Shown one piece after another: positions 8,617 to 16,822 of a DNA stretch of 64,000 bases. How positions within the stretch are numbered: position 1 is the stretch's first letter; each line of letters begins with the position of its first letter. Source of the DNA: Alphaproteobacteria bacterium. GTDB taxonomy: Bacteria; Pseudomonadota; Alphaproteobacteria; Caulobacterales; Caulobacteraceae. The DNA is taken from positions 62,001-126,000 of the forward strand of contig JAHJME010000007.1 in NCBI GenBank assembly GCA_018821435.1, given 5' to 3'. Below the pieces are notes generated by a model, which did no database searches, was not told the origin of the DNA, and worked only from the letters and a program-made list of their open reading frames with translations. A program made the position numbers and the translations under genes.

Positions 8617-10401
8617 CTAGTGCAGAGGCATCGGGGCCAGGACGGTGCCGCCGCCTTCGCCGCGCAGCTTCGCCTCGGCCACCTGGTCGATGATCGACTG
8701 GGCCCGGGGGTCGCCGAACACCCAGGCCGCCGCCGCCAGGCTGCGCGCCGAGGTCGCAGAGACGCCCAGGGCGTTCTGCAGCGCCTTGAAGGCGCCCTCC
8801 TGCGGGCTCATGCGACGGAGCGGTACGTCGCCTTCCAGCTTGGCCAGCTGTTTGGCCTTGTCCACGGCCTGGTAGAAGCCGCCGATCTCGTCGACCAGGC
8901 CCAGGCTCTCGGCCTGCGCGCCGGTCCAGACGCGGCCCTTGGCGATCTCGCGCACCCGCTCGGGCGGCAGGTTTCGGCCGGTGGCCACGCGAGTGATGAA
9001 GTTGCCGTAGATGCGGTCCATCCAGCCGGCGAACGCCGCCCGCTGGGCCGGGGTGAACGGCTGGCCCATGCCGAACGCGCCGGCGTACGGGCCGCCGACG
9101 CCCGTCTCGCGCACGTCGACGCCGAACCTGGCCAGCGCCGGCCCGATGGCGAACTTGCCGCCGAACACGCCGATCGAGCCGGTGAGGGTGGTGGGCTGGG
9201 CGACGATGGCCGAGGCCTCAGACGAGATCCAGTAGCCGCCCGAGGCCGCGTAGGTGCCCATGGAGATCACCACCGGCTTGCCCTTGGACTTGGCGACCCG
9301 GATGGCGTCGAGGATCTGCTCCGAGGCGGTGTCCGAGCCGCCGGGCGAGTTCACCCGCAGGACGATGGCCTTGATCGAGTTGGCCTTGGCCGCCCGCAGG
9401 ATCGCGTCGGCCAGATCGTCGGAATAGATGCTGGAGCCGCCGCCGGTGAACGGGTTCGAGCCCTGGTCCTTGCCGGTCAGGATCGCGCCCTCGGCCTCGA
9501 TCACCGCGATGGCGTCGCCGGGCTTGGCGGCGTCCCGCGCCGAGCGGTTGTCGGCATAGTCGTCGAAGTCCATCGGCCGCGCGCCGTCGCCAGCTTTGTC
9601 CAGCAGGGCCTGCTGGGCCTCGCGCACCTGGCCCAGGTGGTCGATCAGGCGCAGCGTCAGGGCGTCCTCGGCCAGGTAGGGGCCAGCCTCCAGCGCCGTG
9701 CGCAGGACGGCGGGGTCGGCCTTCCGGTCGGCGGCGGCGAAGCCCAGGTTCGACGTGTAGACCGAGCCCATCCAGCTCAGCGTCGATTCCTTATGGGCGG
9801 CCGTGTAGTCCGAATAGAGATAGCCGTTGACCGCGTTCTTGTACTCGTAGCGCTGCTCGTACTGGGGCACGACGCCGTACTTGTCGAAGAAGCGCTTGAA
9901 GAACAGGTCCTCGGTGGCGACGCCGGTCACCTGCAGCGAGGCTCCCGGCTGCATCCAGAACTGGTCGCTGGCGCGGCCCAGCATATAGGTCGTGGTGACC
10001 ATGCCGGAGGGGTAGAGCCCCTGGCTGTGGGTGTAGATCGGCTTGCCGGCGGCGCGGAAGTGGTTGAACGCGAGGCGGATCTCGTCGGCCATGCCGGGCT
10101 CGATCCCGCCCTCGGGCAGGCGCACCAGCATCCCCTTGATCTTGTCGTCCTTCTCGGCCCGCCGCAGCGTCTCGATGATCGACATCACCGAGGTCGAGTT
10201 GCGGCCGATGCCCCAGAGGGGGTTGTGCGGCGCCTGGTCGGTGAGCGGCGCACGCAGGTCCAGCTCGAGGATGGCCTTGCCCGGCGTCGGCGCGGGGGCC
10301 GTCGCCGACATCGCCATGCCGATCAAGACGATCGGCACGCCCACCAGGAAGATGATCAGGCCCGCGAAGACCCCCGCCGCCGTGATCAGAAACTGTTTCA
10401 T
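8617..10401 (-). CDS. sppA: signal peptide peptidase SppA, 67K type
   Basis: A 594-residue serine protease of family S49, anchored in the inner membrane by one N-terminal segment ([28 protein letters not shown]), with the rest in the periplasm. It degrades cleaved signal peptides. It has the double-domain layout of the enterobacterial enzyme: the catalytic Lys is in YEYKNAV (Lys188) of the first half and the nucleophile is in TYAASGGYW (Ser387) of the second half. The start is ATG at 10401 because the membrane segment begins there; an upstream in-frame extension is not conserved in character and would overlap the divergent promoter region. It converges with the aspartic protease gene, 23 bp apart. 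Confidence 0.92.
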   Translation of the reverse strand: MKQFLITAAGVFAGLIIFLVGVPIVLIGMAMSATAPAPTPGKAILELDLRAPLTDQAPHNPLWGIGRNSTSVMSIIETLRRAEKDDKIKGMLVRLPEGGIEPGMADEIRLAFNHFRAAGKPIYTHSQGLYPSGMVTTTYMLGRASDQFWMQPGASLQVTGVATEDLFFKRFFDKYGVVPQYEQRYEYKNAVNGYLYSDYTAAHKESTLSWMGSVYTSNLGFAAADRKADPAVLRTALEAGPYLAEDALTLRLIDHLGQVREAQQALLDKAGDGARPMDFDDYADNRSARDAAKPGDAIAVIEAEGAILTGKDQGSNPFTGGGSSIYSDDLADAILRAAKANSIKAIVLRVNSPGGSDTASEQILDAIRVAKSKGKPVVISMGTYAASGGYWISSEASAIVAQPTTLTGSIGVFGGKFAIGPALARFGVDVRETGVGGPYAGAFGMGQPFTPAQRAAFAGWMDRIYGNFITRVATGRNLPPERVREIAKGRVWTGAQAESLGLVDEIGGFYQAVDKAKQLAKLEGDVPLRRMSPQEGAFKALQNALGVSATSARSLAAAAWVFGDPRAQSIIDQVAEAKLRGEGGGTVLAPMPLH

Positions 10402-10489
10402 GTCGCCTTGGAGCCGCGTGCTGGACGCTTGTTTTCTGTCGCGGCTCTCGCACACATTGCGGCCCGCGCCTAGAGCGGCGGACCCGCAC

Positions 10490-11242
10490 ATGGCCAAGGA
10501 TGACGTCCGGATGATCGACCTGCACTACTGCGCGACGCCGAACGGCCAGAAGGTCGCGATCATGCTGGAGGAGACGGGGTTGCCGTTCCGGGTGATCGGC
10601 TACGACATCTTCGAGGGCGAACACCTTGCGCCTGAGTTCGGGCGGATCAATCCGAACCACAAGCTGCCGGCCATCGTGGACCATGAACCCGAGGATGGCG
10701 GCGAACCCCTGGCGGTGTTCGAGTCGGGCGCGGTGCTGCAGTATCTGGCCGAGAAGTCGGGGCGCTTCCTTGCGCCGTCGGGCCGGGCGCGCAGCCAGGC
10801 GATCCAGTGGCTGACGTGGCAGATGGCCGGGCTGGGGCCGATGGGCGGCCAGGCCAGCCACTTCCTGCGCTATGCGCCGGCCGGGCAGGACTACGCCACC
10901 GAACGCTATACCAAGGAGCTGGAGCGCCTGCTGCAGGTGCTGGAGCGCCGGCTGGGCCAGACGCCCTATCTGGCGGGCGAAGACTACACCATCGCCGACA
11001 TGGCCGTCTGGCCGGGACGCGCCTCGGCGTTCGTCATGGGCCTGGGCCTGGAGGCCTACCCGGCGATGAGCGCCTGGTTCGAGCGGGTGCGGGCGCGGCC
11101 GGCGGTGGCGCGGGTGATGGCGCGGGACGACCTGAAGGCGCCGGCCAAGTACACCGGCCGCAAGCAGGAGCTCTCGCCCGACGAATGGTCCAACATGTTC
11201 GGCGACAGGATGCACGGGGCCGTGCGGCAAGGCCGGGCCTAG
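10490..11242 (+). CDS. glutathione S-transferase, YfcG/Ure2p-like
   Basis: A 250-residue GST with a thioredoxin-fold N-terminal domain and a helical C-terminal domain. The segment TPNGQKVAIMLEE and the later NPNHKLPAIVD and FESGAVLQYLAEKSG are those of the Nu-class (YfcG-like) disulfide-bond oxidoreductases, which use glutathione or GSSG as a tightly bound cofactor. The ATG at 10490 is taken as start; the ATG at 10511 would begin MIDLHYC and is closer to the start of family members. Cytosolic. It is divergent from sppA with 88 bp between the starts. The substrate cannot be told from sequence. Confidence 0.87.
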   Translation: MAKDDVRMIDLHYCATPNGQKVAIMLEETGLPFRVIGYDIFEGEHLAPEFGRINPNHKLPAIVDHEPEDGGEPLAVFESGAVLQYLAEKSGRFLAPSGRARSQAIQWLTWQMAGLGPMGGQASHFLRYAPAGQDYATERYTKELERLLQVLERRLGQTPYLAGEDYTIADMAVWPGRASAFVMGLGLEAYPAMSAWFERVRARPAVARVMARDDLKAPAKYTGRKQELSPDEWSNMFGDRMHGAVRQGRA

Positions 11243-11282
11243 GCCCTCGGGCCCGTATGTCTAATCAGCGCGGGAAAGGAAT

Positions 11283-11359
11283 TGGTCGGAGTGGCAGGAT
11301 TTGAACCTGCGACCCCCGCGTCCCGAACGCGGTGCTCTACCAGACTGAGCCACACTCCG
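11283..11359 (-). tRNA. tRNA-Pro (anticodon CGG)
   Basis: The reverse strand folds as a tRNA: acceptor stem CGGAGTG/CACTCCG, D-arm GCTCAGTCTGGTAGAGC, anticodon arm CCGCG TTCGGGA CGCGG with CGG at the wobble-to-third positions, and T-arm GCAGGTTCAAATCCTGC. The 3' CCA is encoded (11283-11285). Confidence 0.95.
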
Positions 11360-11502
11360 ACTTGGAGGCGCGCTTATAGAGGAGGGTCCGCGCGGTCGCA
11401 AGCGGGCGAAAAGACCGTTTTCGCAGAGGCGTTGCATCGGCCCGTCCGCTGCGCTATTTCCCCCGCTCCCAGGGGCTCAACCCCCTTGGCGGCCGTTCCT
11501 GC

Positions 11503-11576
11503 TGGGGAATGGTGTAATGGTAACACTGCGGTTTTTGGTACCGTCATTCTAGGTTCGAGTCCTAGTTCCCCAGCCA
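11503..11576 (+). tRNA. tRNA-Gln (anticodon TTG)
   Basis: The sequence folds as a 74-nt tRNA: acceptor stem TGGGGAA/TTCCCCA, anticodon loop TTTTGGT with TTG, T-arm CTAGGTTCGAGTCCTAG, and an encoded CCA at the 3' end. Confidence 0.95.
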
Positions 11577-11671
11577 CGGCCCTCTCGCCTGCCCCGGCCC
11601 GTTTCGCGGGCCCAAGGCAGAGCTGAGCGCGGCGCACAACCCACAATTGCTGCGACACCCCGTCACTCGGG

Positions 11672-11745
11672 GAATCTACTTAAGCATTCGTCCCGGATAT
11701 CCAGACCCCGAATCACTGTGGTTCTTAGTCGTTAACCATAGTGAA
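11672..11745 (+). promoter_or_regulatory. candidate cell-cycle control region upstream of the lone receiver gene
   Basis: The 278-bp gap after tRNA-Gln holds two CcrM methylation sites (GAATC at 11672 and 11710) and a degenerate CtrA-type box, TTAACCATAGTGAAC at 11732-11746 (TTAA, 7 bases, GAAC). These lie 110-180 bp before the ATG at 11855. No gene is seen in the gap. Regulation by CtrA or its paralogue is inferred. Confidence 0.35.
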
Positions 11746-11854
11746 CAACGACGAAAGACGGGCCACGGATGATCCCAGGAACCTTCTCTGAAGCGCGCGC
11801 ATCCCGGGGGCTGGGGCGCCGCATCGAGATGCGGTCCTAGGGCTGGGGACGACC

Positions 11855-12250
11855 ATGGGTGGCAAAGTTCTTATCATCGACGACGACGCGGCGTTGCTGC
11901 GCCTCATGTCGATGGCGTTTCAGGCGGCGGGATATCAGACCGTCGCCGCCGACAATGGCCGGACGGGCATCCGCATGGCCGGGGCGCACAGGCCCGATCT
12001 GGTGGTGACGGATATCGTCATGCCGGACATCGAGGGCATCGGCTGCATCCGCGCCATAAAGCAAGGCGCGCGGCCGCCGAAGGTCATCGCGATCTCGGGC
12101 GCCGGCCGCGCCCGGGGCGCCGACTATCTGAGCTGGGCGCGCCATCTCGGCGCCGACGAGGTGCTGGCGAAGCCCTTCCGCATGTCCGAGCTGATGAAGA
12201 TTTCCAAGTCCGTCATCGCCAAATCAACCGTCAACGCGACCGAACTCTAG
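11855..12250 (+). CDS. single-domain (CheY/CpdR-like) response regulator
   Basis: A 131-residue stand-alone receiver domain. It carries the acidic pocket (IIDDD, residues 7-11), the phospho-acceptor Asp53 in VVTDIVMPD, the switch Ser in AISGAG and the conserved Lys in LAKPF. There is no output domain, so it would act by protein contact or as a phosphate shuttle in a relay. GGGGA lies just before the ATG. Its stop is 12 bp before the CtrA-like gene, so the two are probably co-transcribed, and the histidine kinase follows. Single receivers of this kind (CpdR, DivK) tune CckA and CtrA in Caulobacter; a similar role here is inference from position only. Confidence 0.9.
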   Translation: MGGKVLIIDDDAALLRLMSMAFQAAGYQTVAADNGRTGIRMAGAHRPDLVVTDIVMPDIEGIGCIRAIKQGARPPKVIAISGAGRARGADYLSWARHLGADEVLAKPFRMSELMKISKSVIAKSTVNATEL

Positions 12251-12262
12251 GGGTTAGAGCCG

Positions 12263-12958
12263 ATGCACATCCTTCTGGTGGAAGACAACGAAGCCACGGC
12301 CAAGAGCGTGAAGCTCATCCTGGGCGCCGAGGGGCACAACGTCTCGATGACGGCCTCGGGCGAGGAGGCGGTCGAGCTGGCCGAGATCTACGAGTACGAC
12401 GCGATCCTGATGGACCTCGACCTGGAGGACATCACCGGCGTCGAGGCGCTGCGGGAACTCCGGCTCAAGAAGAACACCACGCCGGTGATCATCCTGTCGG
12501 GGACCACCGACGTGGAGACCAAGGTCAGCTCGCTGGCGGCAGGCGCCGACGACTACATGACCAAGCCGTTCCACAAGTCGGAGCTGGGCGCCCGGATCAA
12601 CGCGGTGGTGCGCCGCTCGCGCGGCCACGTGGACTCGATCATCCGCACCGGGGCGATCGCGCTGAACCTCAACACGCGGACGGTGGAGGTGTCGGATATC
12701 CAGATCCACCTGACTCCTAGCGAGTACAAGATGCTGGAGCTGCTCTCGCTGCGGAAGAACACGGTCCTCACAAAGGAGGCCTGCCTGAACCACCTCTACA
12801 ACGGCATCACCGAGCCCGAGATCAAGATCATCGACGTGTTCATCTGCAAGCTGCGGAAGAAGATCGCGGCGGTGGATGGCGGGGGCAGCCCGATCGAGAC
12901 CGTCTGGGGCGGCGGCTACATGCTGCGCGACGCCAAGTCGGTGCGCCTGGCCGCCTGA
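12263..12958 (+). CDS. CtrA paralogue, OmpR-family response regulator
   Basis: A 231-residue receiver plus winged-helix protein, the same length as CtrA of C. crescentus. Against that sequence from memory, many residues match over the whole length, including Asp51 (ILMDLDLED), [22 protein letters not shown], the DNA-recognition stretch [15 protein letters not shown] and the terminal Ala-Ala that serves as the ClpXP tag in CtrA. The receiver differs more ([16 protein letters not shown]). True CtrA is very strongly conserved among Caulobacterales, so this is read as a paralogue, with the genuine ctrA elsewhere. The near-identical recognition helix predicts binding to TTAA-N7-TTAA sites. It lies between a lone receiver and a CckA-like kinase, and a terminator hairpin follows. 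Confidence 0.88.
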   Translation: MHILLVEDNEATAKSVKLILGAEGHNVSMTASGEEAVELAEIYEYDAILMDLDLEDITGVEALRELRLKKNTTPVIILSGTTDVETKVSSLAAGADDYMTKPFHKSELGARINAVVRRSRGHVDSIIRTGAIALNLNTRTVEVSDIQIHLTPSEYKMLELLSLRKNTVLTKEACLNHLYNGITEPEIKIIDVFICKLRKKIAAVDGGGSPIETVWGGGYMLRDAKSVRLAA

Positions 12959-12984
12959 TTTCACGAGCGTTTTCGGACGTGACG

Positions 12985-13016
12985 CGGCCGGCTCCTCACG
13001 GGGCCGGCCGTTGTCG
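12985..13016 (+). terminator. terminator after the CtrA paralogue
   Basis: An 11-bp G+C-rich stem (12985-12995 with 13000-13010, one G-T pair, loop TCAC) is followed by TTGTCG. It lies 26 bp after the stop and separates the two response regulators from the kinase gene. Confidence 0.6.
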
Positions 13017-13047
13017 TGTCATGGCCAAGCCGTGCGGCAAGCCGCCG

Positions 13048-13069
13048 CTACGTAGACCTACCTAGGTAG
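13048..13069. promoter_or_regulatory. twin palindromes upstream of the CckA-like kinase
   Basis: Two adjacent perfect palindromes, CTACGTAG (13048-13055) and CTACCTAGGTAG (13058-13069), are separated by two bases. They lie 11 bp before the ATG at 13080, or about 90 bp before an alternative ATG at 13158. Their CTAC/GTAG halves resemble sites of NarL/FixJ-type regulators. A FixJ-like gene is 3 kb away. Confidence 0.5.
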
Positions 13070-13079
13070 TGGTCTCGGG

Positions 13080-13958
13080 ATGTCAGCGACCCTGGCGTGT
13101 GCTCTTGATTCGCTCGGCCACATTCTGGCCATCAATGAGACAGGGCAGCTTCGGGTCATGAGCGTCGATGGGATCGCAGCTTCGGAAGGCAGTGGCAGGC
13201 GCAAGCCGGTCCGCGCGTCCGCGCCGCCGCTCCGCCGCCAGGCCGTCCGGCCCGCCCGCCGCGCCGAGGCGCGCGGCGCCGCCGCCGACCAGCGCCTGGA
13301 GGCGCTGCACCGCCAGACCGGCGTCCTGGCCCACGACTTCAACAACCTGCTGAACGTCATCCTGGCCGCCAACGAGGCCCTTGCCGCGCAGATGCCGGAA
13401 GGCTCCGACGCCTGGGACTTGGCCCGCATCGCCCAGGAGGCCGCCGAGAAGGGCGCCGAACTGATCGGCCGCATGGTCGACCTGTCTCGGCCGGACGACG
13501 ATGGCGCCGTCGTGGACGCCGCCGAAGTGGCCGTGACAACCGCGCGCCTGGCCCAGGTCTCGACCCCCGCAGCCGTCACCGTGGTGGCCCTGGCTCAGGC
13601 TGAGCCGCTGGCCTGCCGGGCCGATCGGGGCGCACTGGAATCTGCGCTGCTGAACCTCTGCGTCAACGCCGGCCACGCCATGCCGGCGGGCGGCGCGATC
13701 CGGGTCTCCGCGTCCGCCGCGACCCTGGATGGCGCCCGCTACGTGGCCTTCTCGGTGGCCGACCCCGGGATCGGTATGTCGCCGGAGACCCTGGCCCGCG
13801 CGACCGAGCCCTATTTCACCACCCGCGCCGGGCGCGGCGGCACCGGCCTGGGCCTCAGCGGCGTCCGCGACTTCGCGCGCCGCTCGGGCGGCCGTCTGAA
13901 GCTGGTGTCCCAACAAGGCCGCGGCACCACCGCGACGCTGTACCTGCCCCGCGCCTAA
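13080..13958 (+). CDS. soluble CckA-like histidine kinase
   Basis: A 292-residue kinase with no membrane segment and no recognisable sensor domain. The dimerisation and phospho-acceptor helix contains GVLAHDFNNLLNVI with His85, the HDFNN form found in CckA. The ATPase domain shows the N box (LLNLCVNAGHAM), G1 (DPGIGM), PYFTT and G2 (GGTGLGLSGV). There is no C-terminal receiver, unlike CckA. The first 26 codons have much lower G+C at third positions than the rest, so ATG at 13158 may be the real start. It follows the lone receiver and CtrA paralogue in the same direction and is their likely partner. Transfer might go through the lone receiver or a ChpT-type phosphotransferase, which is inference. 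Confidence 0.85.
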   Translation: MSATLACALDSLGHILAINETGQLRVMSVDGIAASEGSGRRKPVRASAPPLRRQAVRPARRAEARGAAADQRLEALHRQTGVLAHDFNNLLNVILAANEALAAQMPEGSDAWDLARIAQEAAEKGAELIGRMVDLSRPDDDGAVVDAAEVAVTTARLAQVSTPAAVTVVALAQAEPLACRADRGALESALLNLCVNAGHAMPAGGAIRVSASAATLDGARYVAFSVADPGIGMSPETLARATEPYFTTRAGRGGTGLGLSGVRDFARRSGGRLKLVSQQGRGTTATLYLPRA

Positions 13959-13973
13959 GCGCCCCGATCGCCC

Positions 13974-14015
13974 TTCATCGGGCTTTCATCGGGAGATCGT
14001 CGGGCGTTCATCGGA
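13974..14015 (+). repeat. four direct repeats phased at exactly 11 bp upstream of urcA
   Basis: The unit TTCATCGGG occurs at 13974 and 13985, with ATCGTCGGG at 13996 and TTCATCGGA at 14007. All four starts are 11 bp apart, one DNA turn. This is the layout of tandem binding sites for OmpR/PhoB-family winged-helix regulators. The array is 85-126 bp before the UrcA-family gene. Confidence 0.75.
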
Positions 14016-14099
14016 TGGCCGTCCTGCCGCCCGATCTTCGGCGCCGGCACCTTTGACGAACCGACGCACACCGCGCCGCCCGCTCAAAGGACCCGACCC

Positions 14100-14477
14100 A
14101 TGCTTCAACATCGCCGCGCCGCCATCGCCATCGCTCTCGTCGCCGCCATGGCCGCCCCTTCCGCGTTCGCCGCGCCGGTCACCGTCCCGCAAACGTCAAT
14201 CCGATACGTCGACCTCGACCTCGCCAAACCCGCCGACGCGCAGATCATGCTGAAGCGAATCCGTCACGCGGCGGTCGCCGTCTGCCGCGCCAGCCAGCCG
14301 GACATGAGCACCGACATCAACAGCATCGAGCGGTTCGACACCTGCTATCGCCAGTCGGTCGTCCGCGCCGCCGGCGCGCTGAACGCACCCTTGGTCACCG
14401 CCGCCGCCAGCGGTCGGGGTTTCGCGACCCAGCCCGCCGTGCTGGCGCAGAATGTCGTCCGCGCCAGCGACAAGTGA
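14100..14477 (+). CDS. UrcA family exported protein
   Basis: A 125-residue secreted protein with a clear signal peptide (RRAAIAIALVAAMAAPSAFA, cleavage near residue 25). The mature part has the UrcA family pattern: IRYVDLDLAKPADAQIMLKRIRHAAVAVC, a second Cys in FDTCYRQ, and an Ala-rich helix. The cysteines are expected to form one disulfide. Family members are small periplasmic proteins common in Caulobacterales and sphingomonads, and their function is not established. The stop overlaps the start of the winged-helix regulator (GTGA). The 11-bp repeat array and a TTTGACG at about 14052 are upstream, so this gene and the next are probably one controlled unit. Confidence 0.85.
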   Translation: MLQHRRAAIAIALVAAMAAPSAFAAPVTVPQTSIRYVDLDLAKPADAQIMLKRIRHAAVAVCRASQPDMSTDINSIERFDTCYRQSVVRAAGALNAPLVTAAASGRGFATQPAVLAQNVVRASDK

Positions 14478-16192
14478 GCGCCGCCTGCCGTCCTGCTCAA
14501 GCCCTGCCGGCGGCGCTTGCCACGACAGGGTTTGGGCGCGACCTTCCCGACTCGGACGACGACGCGCGGCGCCTCGCCGCCGATCCGTGGACCAACGGGG
14601 ACCCGGCAGGCTTGAGCGACACATCGCCGATCATCCTGGCCCACGCGAAGCCCTTCCAACTGGGCGCTGTGCGGGTCCGGCCGGCGACCCGTGAAGTCGT
14701 CGCCGCCAACGACAGGCGCGAGGTCCTGGAGCCTCGCGTCATGCAGGTCCTGGCGGCGCTGGCGCGGGCTGAGGGCGAGATTGTCACCCGGGACGAACTG
14801 ACCCTGTCATGCTGGGAGGGTCGCGTCGTCGGCGAGGACGCCATCGACCGGGTCATCGTTCGCCTGCGCCGTGCGGCGCGGGACATCGGACACGGAAGCT
14901 TCCAGATCGAGACGATCACCAAGGTCGGCTATCGCCTGACTCCGCCGGTGGATTGGAACGTCGGGGGATCGGCCGATGCGGCTCAGCCTCCGCAGACCGC
15001 GGCTCGTCAGGTCGCCCAGGCGGTCCCGGGGCGGCGCGCCCTGCTGGCCGGCGGGATCGCCGTAGCCGCGGTGGGTGTGGCCGGCGGCGCGGTCCTGGCC
15101 CTGCGCGGCCGGCGCGGGCCGCAGCCGCCGCCCGCCGACGTCGCGCCCCTGATCGAACAGGCGTCGCTGGCGATCCAGCAGTCCGACTCCGCCGGCGACA
15201 CCACCGCCATAGGCCTGATGCAGCGGGTGACGGCGGCTCACCCCGACTATGCGCCGGGATGGGGTCTGCTGGCAGAGATCTACGCGCACGCCTCGCACTG
15301 GGCGCCGACGGCCGTGGCGCCCACGATGGTGGCCCGAGCCAAGGAGACGGCGCAGCGGGCGCTCGCGCTCGATCCCCACAACGCCGCCGCGCCCCTGGCG
15401 CTGGCGATGACCCTGCCGCTTTCGGGAAGCTGGGGCGCCACCGAGACGGCCAGCCGCGCGGTGCTTGCGCACGAGCCGGACGACTACCTCGCCATCCGCA
15501 CGCTCGCCCACACCATGGGCCAGGTGGGTCGATGTCGCGAGCGTGGGGAATTAATGGACCATGCGGCGGAGATCGGCGCGCCGACGCCCTCGCTGCTCTA
15601 CAATCACGCCGTCGCCCTGTGGGCCGCGGGCCGGCTGGAGGACGCAGACCGCGCCATGGTCCGGGCGATGGAGATTTCGCCGCGGCACTACGCGGTGTGG
15701 TTCACGCGCCTCTACCTGCTGCTCTACACCGGCCGCGCGGCCCAAGCGCTGGGGATGGTGGAGGACGTGGACGGCCGTCCGAACGGCATCCCCGAGAGCG
15801 AGTTCGAAAACCTGCGCGTCATCATTCCGGCGATCCGGTCGCAGACGCCAGCGGCCGTCGCGGCGGCGACCACGCTCTCTCTCAGCCTCTCGCACCACGG
15901 CGCCGGCCACGCCGAAAACGGCATGCAATGGACCAGCGCCATGGGCCAGCTCGACGCCGCCTTCGCCATCGCCGAGGCCTACTACTTCGACCGCGGCTTC
16001 TCTGTCGGCGACGTCCGCTTCTCGACCGAGCAGGGCCGCTACATGCGCAAGGCCGATCGCTCGAGCTACATCCTGTTTCTGCCTTCAACCGCGGCCATGC
16101 GCGCCGACCCCCGCTTCAAGGCGCTCGTCGAGGAGATCGGCCTGGAGGTCTATTGGCGCCGCTCCGGCAGCCGGCCCGACTTCCGCGTCTGA
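14474..16192 (+). CDS. membrane-anchored winged-helix regulator with TPR domain (CadC/ToxR-like)
   Basis: A protein of up to 572 residues. After a variable N-terminus it has an OmpR-type winged helix without receiver (about residues 60-160: FQLGAVRVRPATREVV, EPRVMQVLAALARAEGEIVTRDEL, VIVRLRRAARD, IETITKVGYRLTP). One membrane segment follows (RALLAGGIAVAAVGVAGGAVLAL, about residues 185-210), then a long helical TPR-like periplasmic part. This is the layout of one-component CadC/ToxR-like regulators that sense in the periplasm and bind DNA while in the membrane. GTG at 14474 overlaps the urcA stop; TTG at 14612 would start just before the winged helix and is a real alternative. The 11-bp repeats upstream of urcA could be its sites, by inference. 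Confidence 0.82.
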   Translation: MSAACRPAQALPAALATTGFGRDLPDSDDDARRLAADPWTNGDPAGLSDTSPIILAHAKPFQLGAVRVRPATREVVAANDRREVLEPRVMQVLAALARAEGEIVTRDELTLSCWEGRVVGEDAIDRVIVRLRRAARDIGHGSFQIETITKVGYRLTPPVDWNVGGSADAAQPPQTAARQVAQAVPGRRALLAGGIAVAAVGVAGGAVLALRGRRGPQPPPADVAPLIEQASLAIQQSDSAGDTTAIGLMQRVTAAHPDYAPGWGLLAEIYAHASHWAPTAVAPTMVARAKETAQRALALDPHNAAAPLALAMTLPLSGSWGATETASRAVLAHEPDDYLAIRTLAHTMGQVGRCRERGELMDHAAEIGAPTPSLLYNHAVALWAAGRLEDADRAMVRAMEISPRHYAVWFTRLYLLLYTGRAAQALGMVEDVDGRPNGIPESEFENLRVIIPAIRSQTPAAVAAATTLSLSLSHHGAGHAENGMQWTSAMGQLDAAFAIAEAYYFDRGFSVGDVRFSTEQGRYMRKADRSSYILFLPSTAAMRADPRFKALVEEIGLEVYWRRSGSRPDFRV

Positions 16193-16201
16193 CGGGCGCC
16201 C

Positions 16202-16822
16202 TTAGCCCGCCCCGGCGGTGAGGGTGGAGCGGATGAGGTCCGAGAGGCTGTCGGCGCGCATCTTGGACATGACGTTGGCCCGGTAGATCTCGACCGTACG
16301 CGGACTGATCGACAGGGTGGCGGCGATGACCTTGTTGCTGGCCCCATCGACGATCAGGTCCAGCACCTGGCGCTCGCGGGGCGTCAGGCTCTCCAGGCGG
16401 CGCAGGATGCGCGAGCGCGCCGCGTCGGCGTCCACGGCGGCGTCGTTCTCCTCCAGGCAGTGGCGCACCACCCGCAGGATCCGTTCGCTCTCGTACGGCT
16501 TCTCGATGAAATCGACCGCGCCGGCCTTCATGGCGTCGACGGCGCGGCTGACGTCGGCATGACCGGTGATCACTATCACCGGTAGAATGCAGCCCACCTC
16601 CTTCAGCGCGCGGATCAGCTGGATGCCGTCCATGCTGGGCATGCGGAGGTCGGTGACGATGGAGCCGCGCGCGGCCGGGTCGAAGGTGGCGAGGAAGTCG
16701 TGGGCGGAGGCGAACCCCCTGGAGGTCAAGCCATCGGACTTGAGCAGCATGACAAGCGAATCCCGCGCCGCGTCGTCATCATCGACGACGAACACTGTTC
16801 GACTCGCCGCTCCGCTCGCCAT
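16202..16822 (-). CDS. FixJ-like response regulator
   Basis: A 206-residue NarL/FixJ-family regulator. The receiver has VVDDDDAAR, Asp58 in IVTDLRMPS, the Thr in VITGHAD and Lys in IEKPYE; the GHADVSRAVDAMKAGAVDFIEKPYE stretch is the FixJ type. The LuxR-type helix-turn-helix follows (LTPRERQVLDLIVDGASNKVIAATLSIS in two parts, then RTVEIYRANVMSKM). ATG at 16822 is chosen because the receiver starts a few residues later; this overlaps the end of the kinase gene by 44 bp, so the pair is translationally coupled. It converges with the winged-helix gene, 9 bp apart. The target genes are unknown; oxygen control cannot be assumed. Confidence 0.9.
   Translation of the reverse strand: MASGAASRTVFVVDDDDAARDSLVMLLKSDGLTSRGFASAHDFLATFDPAARGSIVTDLRMPSMDGIQLIRALKEVGCILPVIVITGHADVSRAVDAMKAGAVDFIEKPYESERILRVVRHCLEENDAAVDADAARSRILRRLESLTPRERQVLDLIVDGASNKVIAATLSISPRTVEIYRANVMSKMRADSLSDLIRSTLTAGAG

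Noticed and set aside
11283..11576. The two tRNA genes as an integration site for a genomic island holding the signalling block
   Set aside because: No integrase, no repeated tRNA 3' end and no change in base composition were seen; the block looks native.
12263..12958. Naming this gene ctrA outright
   Set aside because: The receiver differs more than expected for the extremely conserved CtrA, and neighbours differ from the ctrA locus as I know it. Paralogue is the safer call.
13974..14015. The 11-bp repeats as a CRISPR array
   Set aside because: Units are only 9-11 bases with no spacers of 30 bases and no cas genes; operator sites are the better reading.
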